Shown here piece after piece: positions 24,366-35,633 of a DNA stretch of 64,000 bases. Source of the DNA: Glossina fuscipes (lineage: Eukaryota > Arthropoda > Insecta > Diptera > Glossinidae). Numbering within the stretch: position 1 is the first letter of the stretch; each line of letters opens with the position of its first letter. Under the pieces are notes generated by a model. That model had not been told where the DNA came from and made no database searches. It saw only the letters and a list, made by a program, of their open reading frames with translations. Made by a program: the position numbers and the translations under genes. The stretch is from the NCBI RefSeq assembly GCF_014805625.2, contig NW_023998414.1, positions 40,497,794 to 40,561,793 of the forward strand, read 5' to 3'.

Positions 24366-24690
24366 AGGATGAGGGGTATATTCATTTTGTCAAAATGTTT
24401 GCCACGCCCAGAAGTAAGCTTCAGCAAAGTATATATACACAATGTATATGTATTCTCGATCGGAATCAAATTCTCAATTCTGATTCAAACATGTCTGTCT
24501 GTCCGTGTGTTTGTCTGTTCAATGTCCGCTTCCAACATTCTGTTGGCCACAAAAATGAAGCTACGCACTTCAAACTTGGCCGAAATATTGAAATTTCTTA
24601 CGCATATACGTATTGGTATTGGAAATGGACCCAACCGGTCGAAGGACATGCCCACAATACTACGTAACGTGAGAATACCTCCGTTTCTTA
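24366..24690 (+). mobile_element. mini-me/INE-1-like element, most complete forward copy
   Basis: In order: head 'ggtatattcattttgtcaaa' plus 'atgtttgccacgcccagaag', a degenerate (TA) tract (about 24430-24450), 'ctcgatcggaatcaaattc', a (GTCY) tract 'catgtctgtctgtccgtgtg' at about 24490-24517, a body, and the tail 'ggacccaaccggtcgaagga'. This order of head, TA, GATCRGGATCA-like block and GTCY is the mini-me/INE-1 layout known in Diptera. The 148-codon plus frame 24306-24752 and the frames overlapping it are by-products of the element and should not be annotated as genes. Confidence 0.75.
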
Positions 24691-24784
24691 AGGGGAATAA
24701 AATGTTGATTTTTTTGGTCATCATTACTCATAAACTATGGCAGATATGGTGATGTTGTACAAAAATGTATCAAAATTTAATTCT

Positions 24785-25030
24785 TTTTTTTTTTTTATAA
24801 ATACCTTTATAACGCGTAGAAGGAAGCTTCAAAAACACACACAAATTAATTGTTGTCCGTCTGTTTGTTGGCCCATCTGTCCGCCTGCCCAACAGTGTAG
24901 TATGTGGTGTAGTGGCAATTCCTCCGGTAGCGAAAGTGAAGACATCATCTACAAATTTTCAAGGGAAGAGGAACTTGTTAACGAGACTCGCCTAGAACAC
25001 CCACACGTCTATACGGTAAAAAGTTTTATT
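24785..25030 (+). mobile_element. mini-me/INE-1-like element, second tandem copy
   Basis: It starts about 100 bases after the previous copy with 'cctttataacgcgtagaagg' plus 'aagcttcaaaaac'. A GTCY tract follows ('tgtccgtctgtttgttggcc' and 'catctgtccgcctgccc', 24854-24890). The head matches the copies at 11.23 kb and 27.13 kb. The 123-codon frame 24737-25108 crosses it and is not considered a gene. Whether the pair arose by tandem duplication or by separate insertions is open. Confidence 0.6.
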
Positions 25031-27124
25031 TATTTAGAAAATGGCAAAAATCAGCCGCGCCCACTCGATATTATCCAGGGTGGAAATGTAGTTGTTTCAC
25101 ATATTTAGTGCTTCTTAGGATAACGACGATGGGTATGAAAGATTCGGCCATTATCCGGTATAATGTTTTTACTTGTTATCTCTCTTTATTTTTCTTTATT
25201 TACTTTGTAACAGTTTAGTTATTGTACTTGGTTTAAGATTTGTTTTGCAATAATCACTCGAATTCGTCTCTTGATTCATTTTAATTGAATTTCATAAGTA
25301 ATTAAAAAAAATAAATATACCTTTGACTTGTATAAAGGAAATAGAAACTTATTATCGATCTTTGTTTCGGTAGCAGAGTTAGAGAACTTGGAAGAGCAGT
25401 CTACGCTAATAGTCAGTAGTTGATCAAATATTTAATTTCATTTCCTAAAGGGAAATAATTAGATTTGGTTTTCTATTCACTAAAATGCGACCAAATGCGA
25501 TTTTTTTAAATGCATAACGAATTCGCACCTGTACCTACCTATCAGTTAAGTGTTGCAAGAATTAAATAATCGCGAGAGGATGGCTCAACTGATTTATTGA
25601 GTAATTTATCTCCGCGTTTTGTCAAATGACGATGATGTTCTCACACGTTTATCGACGATTATCATCTTAGTCGCGTTAATCTTAAATTTCGTTTTTCTTT
25701 TTAACATTTCTCAGGTTAAAATCAAAAAATTTCCGCGCAACAATCTGGAACTTACTAACTAACCGCTTAACGTTCGTTGCGCAATTCCACTATTATCGAG
25801 TATGTGACTGTTTCTCCCAACACATATACAACACATCACACTAAGAGCATGTAATACTATGCGTTGTCAAGCTATTAAGTTAAGATTTCTTAACTATCTA
25901 AAGATAGCCAATTGTACTAAATACATACGTATGTATGTTTACATTGATGAGGAATGCGATAAATATCAAAGGGAAATTCATATGTTTTCTTATGCATATG
26001 TATGCACGAGGTTGAATCTTACCAGCGTATCCATTGTTCCCACCATAAAGTTTTCTTATTGCAAGGGTAAATTAGTTCAGTCAAAAGCGCATTTATCTCG
26101 GAATAAAATCGATGAACAGATTAATGAAAGTATTGTCCAGCGCTCATTACTGCAGCTTTCCGCTGCTCTTAGGCACCTTACACATCCCAGTAAGCCTAGT
26201 CTTTTGCGACTGTACCCAAAGGTATCCCTATTTGACAATAACAAGTTCTCTACTGAAACCCGATTTGATTGGAATGAGTAATCTCTACGGATAACAGCGG
26301 GTAGGATAGGATATTCCAAGTTAAAGCAGCAATATTTCTGGAGCGAGTTTGTTATATCGGGTCAGATCCTGTTTACTGAAAATCATAACTTTTGATATAT
26401 CACGCCCTTTTTAGCGCCCAGAGCGTATTTGCATATATAATGTGTCCTCGATTGTATATTACAATCATGATGACATACATATATATCAATCTGTTCTCTT
26501 AAACAGATATCGAGAATTGATTACTTTGTTTAACGATTTATCCGCTACACGCTGTTCGGAGAATATGTGTTTTAATGTTCTTCTTACACGTTAACCACGC
26601 TGTGTAAATGTGTCTTTCATTTGTAATGGCCAGTAGTGCCATCGGATGTTAAATCATAGTCGGTCTTTAAGCTTCCGACCATTTATGCGCGATCTGGTGT
26701 AAGCAAAATGTCTTTTGACAAGAACAAGTTCGTTAAACCCATTTTTCAAAATATATTTTGTTGTTTCCTCGTCAATGCAGACAGCAGGCTTGGTAATTTT
26801 GGAAATCATTGCACGAAACACACAGACAACAGTGACAACAGTTCATTCAAGTTCAAATCCTGGTGGTTAGTCTCCGACACCGATGGCACCAAATGATTAA
26901 TTTTTTGTGTACAATTTAAACTAATCGAATAATAATGGAATGTGAAGAAAAATCAAGAGATCCGCAAAAATTATTAATCATTTAAGGTAGGCGCAACTTA
27001 CGCCTTTAGCTAACTTCACAATTTCATTACGGATAATGTAATGTGTAGCGCTTTCATACGCCCGTTTTGTTTCTTTTTCTTTTTTCTACATTGTTTGCTT
27101 TGTGGCATTTTTGCATCCACCACC
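25031..27124. other. Non-coding; unassigned frames at 25859-26281 and 26708-26896
   Basis: The plus frame 25859-26281 (140 codons) has mixed composition, no recognised domain, and a minus-strand frame over its 3' half. A B-box-like 'aagttcaaatcc' at 26848-26859 has no A box at the expected distance. I do not call a gene or tRNA. Confidence 0.3.
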
Positions 27125-27430
27125 GAACACAGGAGTTATCTTCATTTTGTCAAGATGTTTGCATGGCTTGGAAGGAAGTTTCAAAGATTCCTATAAAGTC
27201 AGTACGTTTTTGGCCAATCCAGCGATTTCTCTCTGTCTGTACGTATGTTGGTTGGCTGGTGTTGCAAATGAGCCGCATCGACCAAGAATCAGGGCCTTTA
27301 GCAGAGCACGTTTTTGAAAGCAAAGACTCATTACTCGCAATCTGAAATAGATAGATACAACGTTGTTGGCCCAAGGGCGAACGCTACCGAAAATGGTTTG
27401 TGTCGGGTCACTTTTTCGACCACATCTCAT
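27125..27430 (+). mobile_element. mini-me/INE-1-like element
   Basis: The head 'cttcattttgtcaagatgtt' plus 'tgcatggcttggaaggaag' matches the 24.37 kb copy. A short GTCY tract 'ctctctgtctgtacgtatg' is at about 27229-27247. The tail 'ggcccaagggcgaacgctac' plus 'cgaaaatggtttgtgtcgg' matches 57830-57880 and the reverse copies at 466-660 and 20338-20620. This copy joins the head type and the tail type seen separately elsewhere, so they belong to one family. The overlapping open frames on both strands at 27067-27508 are by-products. Confidence 0.7.
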
Positions 27431-27799
27431 ATGAAATCTTATTGGGAAAGTCATTATATGAATAGCTGTGTTAAGCGAAGTGCATCTAGGATATTTGATG
27501 GTGGGCAACGACCCACTTTATTGCTTTTATTTGTGTTTTGTGTATTTTTTAATTTCATTTCGCTTATTACTGCCATTAGTATTATTGCAATTACGCGTTT
27601 GTCAGAAGAGGAGAAAGCTCCTCCAGCGATCCTGTCTTACTGAACTCATCTATGTCATAAGCATTCAAGCGAGTTTTCTGAAGCATTTTATTTGATAAGA
27701 TTGCATAAGACGAAATCGTTTCAGCTTACGCTGTACGTGTAAAGTGCTCAGGACGGTTCAGATTTGAAGGCTTGCTTATTCCGCTCCGCGGCATCCATC
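27431..27799. other. Non-coding between two transposon relics
   Basis: Frames at 27314-27643 and 27468-27695 are not recognised. The segment may hold further decayed mariner sequence of the adjacent minus-strand relic. Confidence 0.3.
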
Positions 27800-27931
27800 C
27801 ATTCATTGCATTACCTCGAACCTCGAATAACGTTTTGCGAAAAAGCATTCCCCAAATACATAGTGACACCATACCGTCACACGTTGTAATTGAAAGGATG
27901 GTTCATTTGGTTCTCTTGGGTTTTCGGTGCC
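27800..27931 (-). pseudogene. mariner-family transposase relic (RVTVWC segment)
   Basis: On the minus strand from 27931, an uninterrupted reading gives 'GTENPREPNEPSFQLQRVTV' followed by 'WCHYVFGECFF'. Mariner-type DDE transposases carry W-x-x-ENPHV...HPQRVTVWC...GPYFFENE in the core between the first and second catalytic Asp. The ENP, QRVTVWC and FF landmarks keep their spacing. Beyond about 27800 the frame is lost. This lineage differs from those at 15.5, 30.1 and 35.4 kb by its TVWC motif in place of LCIWWD. Only about 130 bases are convincing, so it is a heavily decayed fragment. Confidence 0.65.
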
Positions 27932-28640
27932 TTGGAATGCTTTTATTTACCAAGATTTTGTTTAAAGCATCCTGATCTTGTTCATGCATTTGAAGCACCT
28001 AATCAGCGAATGCTGCACAAATAAATCCGAACATCTCCTTCCCTTGCCAAATGTCATTACAATGACAGTTCGACATTGGCGTGAAATTTAAAGTGACACC
28101 CCTTGCTCAATGACTCCCTATTCATGATCAACTGTGCTATAATTCCATTCTATATTTGGCTTTCTGCAATTTCTTGAGCTATTCTTCTTTAGAGATGTGT
28201 GCGTGAGCTTCCTATGGGCGACCAAATGTATTTAGATGAATTCGTTTCAGTTCGTTATACATACGCACCTACTATTTCTGTTAAAAAAGGCTACCTTTTT
28301 ATTTTTATTTTTATTTTTTGGTTTGTGATTGGATTGGGAAAATGTTTCTTTTTTTGAGAAAGGTAAACAAATTATACATGTTCAAATGTAATATTTAATG
28401 ATAATTACTTAATTCTGCTATTAATGCTATCAATCTTTGGTAAGTTTAAGTAAAACTTCTTATCAAACTTTAGCTTTTTTCTTTTCTTATGATAAATACG
28501 TTTACAAACAATTTATATTACATTTTGTCTTCGAAAAAGTAGAAATTCATTTCTGTCATTCTATGCAAAGTTTGCGGGTTGCAGTTGAAAATATTCTGAA
28601 AATATTCGCTTTCCTGTGATGTAATAGTTTAAAGCAAAGC
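27932..28640. other. Non-coding stretch, nothing recognised
   Basis: No gene or element seen; a T/A-rich run (TTTTTA units) lies at about 28297-28320. Confidence 0.4.
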
Positions 28641-28666
28641 AAAAAAAAAAAAAAAAAAAAAAAAAA
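28641..28666. repeat. poly(A) tract
   Basis: About 26 A. Confidence 0.9.
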
Positions 28667-28768
28667 TCAATGATTTATTTTTTGTTTTTCTCTTCTTAAG
28701 ATATTCCTTTCCCACCTTCTTCCAACTTAGTTTTATATTTTTTGTTACAAATATTAATCTTCTACTAT

Positions 28769-28794
28769 AACAACAACAACAACAACAACAACAA
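28769..28794. repeat. (CAA)n microsatellite
   Basis: About 8 units in ACA/CAA phase. Confidence 0.9.
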
Positions 28795-29889
28795 CGAACC
28801 CAAAAACAATAGCAATAAAAATAATCAATAAAAAAATTTTTTCTCAGGTGTTTTTTAAAGTTTAAGTATAAAAGTTTTTTCTTACACTTGGTGTATGCCT
28901 TCTCCTTCTCCTTTTCCTATGCTTTTCTTTGCTTACTCTCCTTTCCCATTTCTTAAAAAAATGAGGTTTGCGGTTACTTTCGTGCGGTTCGGTTCAGTCT
29001 GCTTTCCTCCATTTCTGTTTAAGATTTTTTCTATATTTATGTTCTAGCTTAGCGAGTATGTTAATTTTGCCTAGCGAAGTGCAACACTTACATATATATG
29101 CGTTAGCGTTACGCGACAAGATATCTATATTTTGCATTAGAAAGTTATTTTGATTTTAAATTTTAGTTTGCAAATCTATTAAGAAGCAGTCATGATAATC
29201 ATCATCGCGTTGCATTCAAGATTAAAAATCTGTTTATCAATCTTCTGGAAGGCATTCAATAACGAAAATGAATTAAATCAATTCATTTAAGCAATTTATT
29301 GAACGAACGAATACAGTCTTTTATTATTCTTTGGTAGCAATGACTTACATTCAATAGGACACAGGGCTACGCAGGCTGTAATCTGCATTAACTGTATATT
29401 ACTTGGTATTTAAAAATACTACACAGAAATGAAGAAGTGAAGCCTGCTTATGTATATCCCTAATTGTGAGGGTACTTGGAAACTTTAGTAATTTCAAAGC
29501 TAAAGTTATTTGTACCAACTTGATGAATAAAACTCGTATAGGACATGTATAGGTGTGTCGCCGAATTAGCTAGTTTTTCTAATATTTCTTGATAGCGAAA
29601 CAAGAAAATATTCACTTAAAATAGAAACGATAAGATTGGTCCAGGATATCGCAGCGTATTTTATGATAAACATCCTCATGCTTTTAATAAAAGTAAAACA
29701 AGATAACAGAATCAAAACCTTTGCTCCTGTCTTGAGAATCTTTACCTTGTCATCTATTTTGATCATTCCATCACTTGAATGAGCGAAATATATATTAATC
29801 AATATTCTATATTCTATTATTTGCTAGAACTCTTTCGCATCTTTATGACGACATGAACACAGCAATGAGTCGAAACAACGATATTGGTT
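28795..29889. other. Non-coding stretch, nothing recognised
   Basis: Small frames at 28968-29153 (+) and 29566-29802 (-) without recognised motifs. Confidence 0.4.
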
Positions 29890-30260
29890 TGACAGTAATT
29901 CTATCATCGGTCGGCTTTCATGTTTCTTCAGCATTTCGAAACCGTGTGCCAGTAGTACACCCGGTGAGTAAGCCGGGTGCGGCCGAATTGCAAAAGTACA
30001 TCTTTTTTCAACAGTACGCCGTTCAATTTGTCCGAATGACGTCGGTAGGCATATGCAGTAACAGTTTCACTTGGTTACACTGCGCTGTAATACACTACAC
30101 CTTGCACACCAACATTTTATGGTTTCGATGCCGATGCGGATGGCTCTCATCAACTAATCCATCAGTTTTTGCGCTTGGGGTTTTCATAGCAGATTCATTT
30201 TTTATTGCCTGCACTCACTTTTGGATCGTTCCCATTGCCTATGAACGGTCAGAAACAGTT
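29890..30260 (-). pseudogene. mariner transposase central-domain relic
   Basis: On the minus strand from about 30212, one frame reads 'AGNKK', stop, 'ICYENPKRKN', stop, 'W', then 'EPSASASKP', stop, 'NVGVQGVVYYSAV', stop, 'PSETVTAYAYRRHSDKL'. Mariner transposases read TGDEKWIYYDNPKRKKSW..PGE.STST.KPNIHG...GVVYYELLKPSETITADRYRQQL in the same order. The VMLCIWWD segment is missing, because GVVYY follows NVG almost directly, so there is an internal deletion. The catalytic Asp of TGDE reads as Asn. Several stops make it inactive. The 155-codon plus-strand frame 29853-30320, the longest in the window, is antisense to this relic and is not a gene. Confidence 0.7.
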
Positions 30261-31136
30261 CATCAAACGCTAAACCGTTCAAAAGTTTTTGAGAGTTTGA
30301 ACTGGGTTTCCACCCAATAACTCCTGCTAATCATTGTCTTCGAACTTTTTTGTTCCTCCATGCTGGTCTTGGTCGTTGACATGGAGATCACAACTTTTAA
30401 ATCGTTGAAACCAAAACCGATAATTGGGATATGACGGAGAAGCATCAACCCAAGCATCTTAAAGTCATCTTAAAGGCTTCGGTGGCAGATTTCTTCCTAT
30501 CATATATCAAAATTAATGAATGTTGAAAATGAAATTAGCGCTACATGATTAGCATCCGCATACACTGAATGTCTTAATAATATTACATTGAAAATTACAT
30601 TACATTAAGTAAAGAGAGGTCTAAATGGCTCGAATTTAATCGTTCTGTTCAGGGCAACAAATTGAAGCATAATGTTATGAAAATGTTTACCGCCGATATT
30701 AAGTCATTCTTCTTGTAAAGAAATCATATAGCCAGTAACGTCATTAAGGTGTGCTTCTACCGTTTCACATCTAATTTTCTATATGTATATCATATATCCG
30801 GACGAAAGTTATAAATGTTGTATTTTCTAAGAGTGAAAAGTTTTTAAACATAGGTCGGGCCCCTTATCAAAACGCCACGAATAATCGGTAGGAAAATGCT
30901 AATCTTACCTTTATTCTCTCTATTTTTACAAGTAATATTGAAACGGTATGTATTTGAACGATTTAAAATTTATATAGACTTAGAGAAAGCTCAAGGAGCT
31001 TTCAAGAAACACCTCCACTCAAAATCGTGTCCACGCCTCGTTTCGGCTAAAGTAAAACTAGACAGAATAAGTGCTGACTTTGCTTTTCGATCCACGACAG
31101 GCATTTACTTTTCTTAACCTTTGCTGACTTTTCTTG
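30261..31136. other. Non-coding stretch
   Basis: The minus frame 30263-30457 lies upstream of the mariner relic and could be its decayed N-terminal part, but no motif is recognisable. The plus frame 30896-31117 (73 codons) is unassigned. Confidence 0.3.
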
Positions 31137-31158
31137 TTTTTTTTTTTTTTTTTTTTTG
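31137..31158. repeat. poly(T) tract
   Basis: About 22 T. Confidence 0.9.
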
Positions 31159-32086
31159 GTTATAGGCGGCTTTTCATGAGTGTTTATTTCATGACCATTT
31201 ATGAAATCAAGAAGAATTTCGAATAGATGAGATTTAGTTGTCAACGAATTCGTTTCAAGCTGTATACGAAAACTATCTCCTGTGCTCCGTTACTTTCAAT
31301 ACAAGTTGTTGACACTCTTTATATTGAACACCTAAATACGAAAGTGTATTCAATCTCCGATTCTCTTTGCAACATTCGGTAACGTTGTATATGAAATGTG
31401 GGCGGACGTTCACTCATGCATTTGCTTAATCACTTGGTTGTAAATAGATTTTAGACATTTCAAAACACATGACAAGAAAAATTGCCATAAGTAACTGACA
31501 CTAAGCTTCGCTTATATCGGGAGAACTGGTGAGAGAAGAAACGTTCAGAAGACCTAAAGAAATATGAGAAAAAAATAAAAACAAAAAATAAATATTTTCA
31601 TGTTTTTATAAAAATACGTCCATAATTGTCCCCAAACTGAATGACTTTCTTATGTACACCTTAAATGATGGACATACAAGTTCCACGTGTAGGCGAATAT
31701 GACGCTCTTACTTGTATTTCATTGCTTGCACAATACTTTGCAGAGAGGGTTGAGAAGTAGAAATAAATCGTTATCTTTTTTCTTCCACTTAACTTTGCTT
31801 ACTTTTGAGCTTAGTGTTGTTTTTGGGTTCAACGAATTTAACTAAGCATCATTTTGTTGCTAGCAATAGTAAGAAGGAATAAAAATTCTTTCTACGGAAA
31901 AGATTTTTATAAGAACGTAATTAATTATAAAGTGGTTTTACATGCGTACATAAAATAAAATATCGACCTTTTGCAGTTAAATAATTAAAATTTTGTAAAC
32001 ACAAGCTTGAGAATCAAATTAACAAAAATGCAAGGATTAAAAACGAAAAGGGATAAAATAAACATAAAAATCAAAAAATGCTTCTT
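31159..32086. other. Non-coding stretch, nothing recognised
   Basis: AT-rich without coding or repeat-family signals. Confidence 0.45.
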
Positions 32087-32130
32087 ATATATATATATGC
32101 TGTATATATATATATATATATATATACAGC
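32087..32130. repeat. (TA)n with inverted centre
   Basis: Two TA runs of about 12 and 26 bases flank 'gctg', and the second run ends in 'acagc'. The whole is strongly self-complementary and could extrude as a hairpin. Confidence 0.85.
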
Positions 32131-32463
32131 TCACCATCATTGATGATAAATAGTTGTTCCTCGATGTGAATATAAAAACTGAAAGTATATTAAATTTCTT
32201 GTTTAAAGAAATCCCTCGACGACCATGCAAAAGTACTCAGCTAACAAAGTTACTTTTCGAACGTTATTCTATATAGTTTTAAAGAAACATGTTCATCGAG
32301 TTAGAAAAGTAGAGACATTTGACACAACGCAAGCATGCCGAATGGTAACGTAATACAATAGAACGAGAACAGAGCTGGATGAAACAAAGGTGAAAATGAA
32401 ATCCTTTAACTGAAAATACAGGACTTAAAAGGTTAAAAGTGAAAATTGAAAAAGAGACTTTAA
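32131..32463. other. Non-coding, A-rich
   Basis: Nothing recognised; a 69-codon minus frame (32279-32488) ends in the adjacent ACAT repeat. Confidence 0.4.
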
Positions 32464-32489
32464 CACATACATACATACATACATACATA
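32464..32489. repeat. (ACAT)n microsatellite
   Basis: About six units. Confidence 0.9.
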
Positions 32490-32577
32490 TAGCATATAAA
32501 AAGAAATCTAATAGAAATAGTTGTACAACTAACTCAAAAGCCAATATGAAAAGGAAAATAAAAGAAGAGATAAAAAA

Positions 32578-32623
32578 AAAATATATATATATATTCTCTT
32601 GGCGTATATATATATATATATAT
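32578..32623. repeat. Two (TA)n runs
   Basis: TA runs separated by 'ttctcttggcg'. Confidence 0.85.
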
Positions 32624-32998
32624 TTTCATTGAGATTATGTTTTTTATCTTTCGATCTTGCATTGCCGTATTGCACACGTGATCTCAATTAAATCTTTAAA
32701 ATTTTAAATTTATTCTCTTTAATGAAAGCCATTTGCAAGTGAATGAATGAATGAACGAATGAATAACAAACGATAGCCAACAGCTCTAATTAATGTGTTT
32801 AATGTCTAGACATGCGTTAAAGTACACATATTACACACACACATATATAATCGTTTATTCACTTATTCGCTCATACCTTGCTTCAAAATTTTAGTTATTT
32901 TGGGCCTATTGTGAACTCACCAAGAATGCACGCCAAGAGAATTGTTGTGACTTGTAAAACCCACAAAATTATTTCTTCCATACCATTCATTCATTCAT
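32624..32998. other. Non-coding stretch, nothing recognised
   Basis: It includes a short (GAAT)n-like run at about 32741-32765. Confidence 0.45.
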
Positions 32999-33086
32999 AC
33001 ACACACACACACACACATATATATATATTTGTTTGGTTTAGCTTAGTTTAGTTTAGTTTTGTTTAGTTTAGTTTAGTTTAGTTTAG
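32999..33086. repeat. Compound (AC)n(AT)n + (GTTTA)n array
   Basis: About 16 bases of AC and 11 of AT are followed by about eleven GTTTA/GTTTT/GCTTA pentamers (33031-33086). Confidence 0.9.
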
Positions 33087-33479
33087 GTTGATTCGGTTTA
33101 CGTAACACGTGTGACTATGTGCATATATAACACATATAACACTTGATTTGTGAGCATATTCAAATGTTTACTTATTTGCAAAACATTATTAATGAAAAGG
33201 TTCATAAATTTCCGACAGTTTTGCACATTTTTAATTAATAACTGAAACGATTCTTACCTGATATTAATTTAATGTATTGTATAATTGCTACACACACATA
33301 TATATATATATATATATGCACATATGTTAACTACACTAAGCTATAGTATGCGTGCCACATGCTGTTATATATGTGAATTATATAAACATTTGATTGACTA
33401 ACTTTTTAGCTCTAATAGTGGCAGCAGGTGTTTAATTAATATTTTATGACACTCGTTCAGTTGTGATTGTCGTTAAATA
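33087..33479. other. Non-coding, with an (AT)n run at 33297-33318
   Basis: Nothing else recognised. Confidence 0.45.
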
Positions 33480-33484
33480 ATTCG

Positions 33485-33502
33485 AAAAAAAAAAAAAAAA
33501 AA
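33485..33502. repeat. poly(A) tract
   Basis: About 18 A, just 5' of a (GAT)n array. Confidence 0.9.
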
Positions 33503-33547
33503 CAACAAAATTACAACACAAACCGTATAACTGACGTGTGGCATTCG

Positions 33548-33577
33548 GATGATGATGATGACGATGATGATGATGAC

Positions 33578-33615
<38 letters not shown>
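33548..33615. repeat. (GAT)n microsatellite with GAC variants
   Basis: About 22 units, two of them GAC. It appears as poly-Asp, poly-Ser or poly-His in short frames. No conserved flank suggests a real homopolymer protein. Confidence 0.95.
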
Positions 33616-33616
<1 letters not shown>

Positions 33617-35045
33617 AACAAACATACAAAAACTATGTTCACGATTAGAGAGTGAAGGAGGTAGTGCGCAGTGTTGACATTATTTATAAAGAAATACAAT
33701 GAATATTTTTAAGTATTTGTTAATAGTGCGCATAACGGTGTATTTAACAGACCGGATAAATGCAAAGCCGAAATCGTTATCTATTAATTTTTTATTAAGG
33801 CGTTTGGGACACAATTCACTTTTAGATGCGTTATATAAAAAAATCTGCCAAGCATAACATATATATAGCTTAAGCTTTCTCTTTCAACTTTAAGAAGGAA
33901 TGGATAAACAAGTGAGTGGACGATAACATAGCTTAGAGAACTGGCGGACCTTTAAATTGCATTGGTGAATGCATTGATAGGGAGACAGACAGTACAAGTG
34001 CTTACAGAGGTATCGAGCCACGAATGGACCCATAAAATTCTTTTACAAAAATTCCTTACCAAAGGTATGGACAATAAATGAAGCCTCGCTATTGACAAGA
34101 ATTCAAAGGGGGCTTTTTATGAATCATCTGTCAGGAGGTGTTGTTGTCGCGATCTTGCTCTTTCACAATCGTAAAACATCATCGCAGAAAGCTGTTCACG
34201 GGAGACTGGCAGAGTGGAACTCAGTTTCGACTTAATAAAACTGTTTGTAAATATCTTGCATCGAACGATTGGCAGATGTGATTTTAGCCATATTGCTCTA
34301 ATCAATTGTTCATTTTCCCGTTTATATTTCCTTATCTTTGTTTTCTCAAGTATTCATCCATGTGCTACTTTACGTTATTATTTATATAATGGCATAGGCA
34401 ACCATATGTTCATATCCGCCCGATTATCCATCCATTCCCCCGTTCATATGTCTAACGGTTCAAATGTTTGTTTAGCTATTTCTCCAGTTATTAGTCCCCC
34501 TGTTCTCCTGTTACGGCATTGTGCTCGTACTATAAAACCCGTACATCACATCATTTAAATAAGTATAGAACATCGTGCTAGTAGAAGAGAGATCTATATA
34601 GGAAGGAAACTAAAGAACACTTTCAGTATAGAAGGCAGTGCAGCTTTTGAGGACTTTTAATATCTCTGTTAACCTAACGGAAGCAGTCTTTTTACATTAG
34701 CAGCCATTTGACTGCTGGATTACTTGCCCCTCCAACTCCATTATTTGAAGGGGTGAAAATTGTGTTATAGGTCTCTTGACGTGATGTCACAGGCACGAGT
34801 ATATACTAATCCGTTTTTTTATATATATATGCGCTAAGGTATACAGATGTGAGTATGTGTGCTAAGAAGAAAATCAAATGTGCGACAGCAATTGCAATTT
34901 GTTTCCATTCTATCGTTTACAACAACTGTATTGACAATGGCTATATTTCATGTTTGTCAAATGGTTCAATAAATTTCAGTGAAAATTCTCTACAGGTGTA
35001 CGAAGATATTTTTTCCTAACTAAAAATAATTTACATTATATCACA
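33616..35045. other. Non-coding; unassigned 114-codon frame at 34214-34558
   Basis: The plus frame 34214-34558 becomes rich in Pro, Ser and His from 'tccatccattcccccgttc'-like pyrimidine sequence (34425-34510), a smaller version of the cryptic repeat at 18.6 kb. No domain is recognised. Confidence 0.35.
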
Positions 35046-35070
35046 CACATATATATATATATATATATAA
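35046..35070. repeat. (AC)(AT)n microsatellite
   Basis: Short AC run then AT run. Confidence 0.9.
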
Positions 35071-35249
35071 GTATTTTGCACTACTTCATTAAATTATCGT
35101 TGCCACCCTTCAGATATTACCCAAGATGTGATTCTTACATATTTCGCTTGACCAGTTTGCCAAGATACTTTAGTTTTTCCAACACAGCAATCGAGGGACG
35201 TACTTACGGTACCCTTTTACCACAAGTGATGTAGGGTATAAAAAATACA

Positions 35250-35633
35250 AAAAGTAGTTGTGCGTCGTTTGCCTGAAGCAATACGAAAAAAAACGCCCAG
35301 AACTGTGGAACAAGCAGTCACGGATATTGCAACAGGATAATGTTTCAGCTCGCATGTCGTAATTTTTGGATTAAAAACAATACCGTAATAGCGCCTCAGC
35401 CCACGTAATCACCAGACTTGTGCGCTTGCGACTCTTTTCCAGCTTCCTAAACAGAAAAGGCCTATGAGAGGACGGAGATACAGAGAGGAAGCAGAGCAAC
35501 ACCACGTCGCTGACAGAGCTAAAGGGTATACCAAAAAGCGCATATCAGAAGCAGGAAAAGCCCTTGCACAAGTTCATTATAACAGAATAAGCAGATGTGC
35601 TTTGCAGGGTATAAAATAGATATTGACGAATAA
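35250..35633 (+). pseudogene. mariner transposase C-terminal relic with preserved C-terminus
   Basis: In three plus-strand frames, in order, it reads 'RLPEAIRKKTP', 'ILQQDNVSARMS', 'SPDLCACDSF', 'QLPKQKRPMRGRRY', 'KGYTKKRISEAGKALAQVH' and finally 'CFAGYKIDIDE' stop at 35633. Mariners of one lineage read RLKEAIRKKRPELW...LHQDNAPAH...YSPDLAPCDFFLFPKLKRPMKGRRY...SAYQKC...CIISEGDYFEGDKIDIDE. Both catalytic Asp contexts (QDN and CD) can be seen, but at least three frameshifts and stops separate the parts. No N-terminal part or terminal repeats are identified; (TA) repeats follow directly. Confidence 0.75.

Noticed and set aside
24306..24752. 148-codon plus frame
   Set aside because: It runs through a GT repeat and a mini-me-like element, with other frames open over the same bases; no protein motif.
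26848..26859. B-box-like 'aagttcaaatcc'
   Set aside because: No A box or acceptor stem upstream; it does not match the SINE family found elsewhere.
33467..33655. Poly-Asp protein
   Set aside because: It is produced entirely by a (GAT)n microsatellite preceded by a poly(A) tract.
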